From Bacteroidota bacterium (GTDB taxonomy: Bacteria > Bacteroidota > Bacteroidia > JACCXN01), in NCBI GenBank assembly GCA_013696965.1, contig JACCXN010000001.1:1-6184 (forward strand): DNA of 6,184 bases, in the 5' to 3' direction. Numbering within the stretch: position 1 is the first letter of the stretch; each line of letters begins with the position of its first letter. Position numbers and translations under genes: made by a program. This document shows positions 5,921-6,184 of this stretch, in pieces. Below the pieces are notes generated by a model. The model saw nothing but the letters and a program-made list of their open reading frames with translations. It searched no databases and was not told the DNA's origin.

Positions 5921-6184
5921 GAAAATCCTGAATGGTCATTTCATCATAGAAACCTTTTGACGTTAGTTTATGATGTGAATATTCTTCTGGAATAGTATTC
6001 TTTTCTTCCAAATGAATATGATAAGATTTTTCAAGAGGATCTATTTTGGCAATCTTAAAAAATTCCAAGATCCCTTCTGGCAAAATCAAGTTTGCCAAGC
6101 TGTGGTTTTCATCTCTTTGCACGTAGAATATTTTTTGCAAAGAAATGATTTTTGTTCATTCCCCCCAACTTTTCCGCTTGATCC
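5789..6184. mobile_element. Rearranged remnant of an ISAon1-like insertion sequence
   Basis: Two pieces of the same transposase type lie here in opposite orientation: the DDE start on the plus strand (about 5789-5917) and the N-terminal region on the minus strand (about 5919-6140). In an intact element both are on one strand, with the N-terminal region first. Their 3' ends meet within a few bases near 5918. The right edge, read on the minus strand as GGATCAAGCGGAAAAG followed by TTGGGGGG, could be near the element's left end, but its inverted repeat cannot be confirmed from this window. The limits at both sides are approximate. Confidence 0.65.
5880..6140 (-). pseudogene. ISAon1-like transposase remnant: N-terminal region
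   Basis: The open frame has 86 codons, but only about the first 74 look transposase-derived. LILPEGILEFFKI (18-30), then HIHLEEKNTIPEEY (41-54), then KLTSKGF and MTIQDFP (68-74), match the pattern of the N-terminal region seen in ISAon1-group transposases, where QDFP is normally followed by an IRGK-like sequence and a His/Arg-rich segment. Here QDFP is followed by SNELLSFLLLLY, which is simply the reverse strand of the neighbouring plus-strand fragment. The first codon is TTG at 6140; no ATG is in frame upstream before the TGA at 6156-6158, and an ATG at 6159 lies in another frame and stops after 16 codons, so the start is probably damaged. It should not be annotated as a working gene. Confidence 0.7.

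Noticed and set aside
1-6184. CRISPR array, tRNA, rRNA, toxin-antitoxin pair or defence gene cluster
   Set aside because: No regularly spaced repeats, cloverleaf or rRNA-like sequence was seen, and none of the intact genes resembles a defence or toxin family.

Overview
The window looks like chromosomal DNA of a member of the Bacteroidota, probably a free-living or environmental lineage. Four observations support this. A large secreted protein ends in a type IX secretion (T9SS) sorting domain. Gene leaders are A-rich and lack Shine-Dalgarno sites. Two upstream regions carry sequences close to the Bacteroidota -7 element TAnnTTTG. Both kinds of transposase fragment are types I associate with this phylum. 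The DNA is AT-rich throughout.

Layout from left to right. Positions 1-121 hold the C-terminal end of an IS5-family transposase and the probable right end of that insertion sequence. Positions 193-1122 (minus) encode a secreted FlgJ/GH73-type glucosaminidase with two LysM repeats. Positions 1123-1568 are a divergent intergenic region with candidate promoters on both sides and no convincing gene. Positions 1569-1814 (plus) encode a small cysteine-containing lipoprotein, followed by a 22-bp hairpin. Positions 2033-4447 (minus) encode an 804-residue secreted clan GH-A glycoside hydrolase, GH51-like in motif, with Ig-like modules and a T9SS tail. Positions 4579-4616 hold a textbook intrinsic terminator that belongs to the upstream minus-strand gene at 4703-5497, a predicted small outer-membrane beta-barrel protein with an unusually long polar segment before the barrel. 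From about 5789 to the right edge lie two pieces of a broken ISAon1-like (ISL3-type) transposase, arranged convergently rather than in their normal order.

The four intact genes appear to be separate transcription units. All have their own leaders, gaps between genes are 150-450 bp, and terminators sit between them. Their common theme is the cell envelope: wall hydrolysis, a surface lipoprotein, an exported polysaccharide hydrolase and an outer-membrane barrel. There is no SusC/SusD pair, so the glycosidase is not in a visible polysaccharide utilisation locus. Insertion-sequence debris at both edges shows that the neighbourhood has been rearranged. I did not find a clear new multi-gene system. 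The most unusual items are the inverted transposase halves, the domain architecture of the glycosidase and the long tether on the barrel protein.
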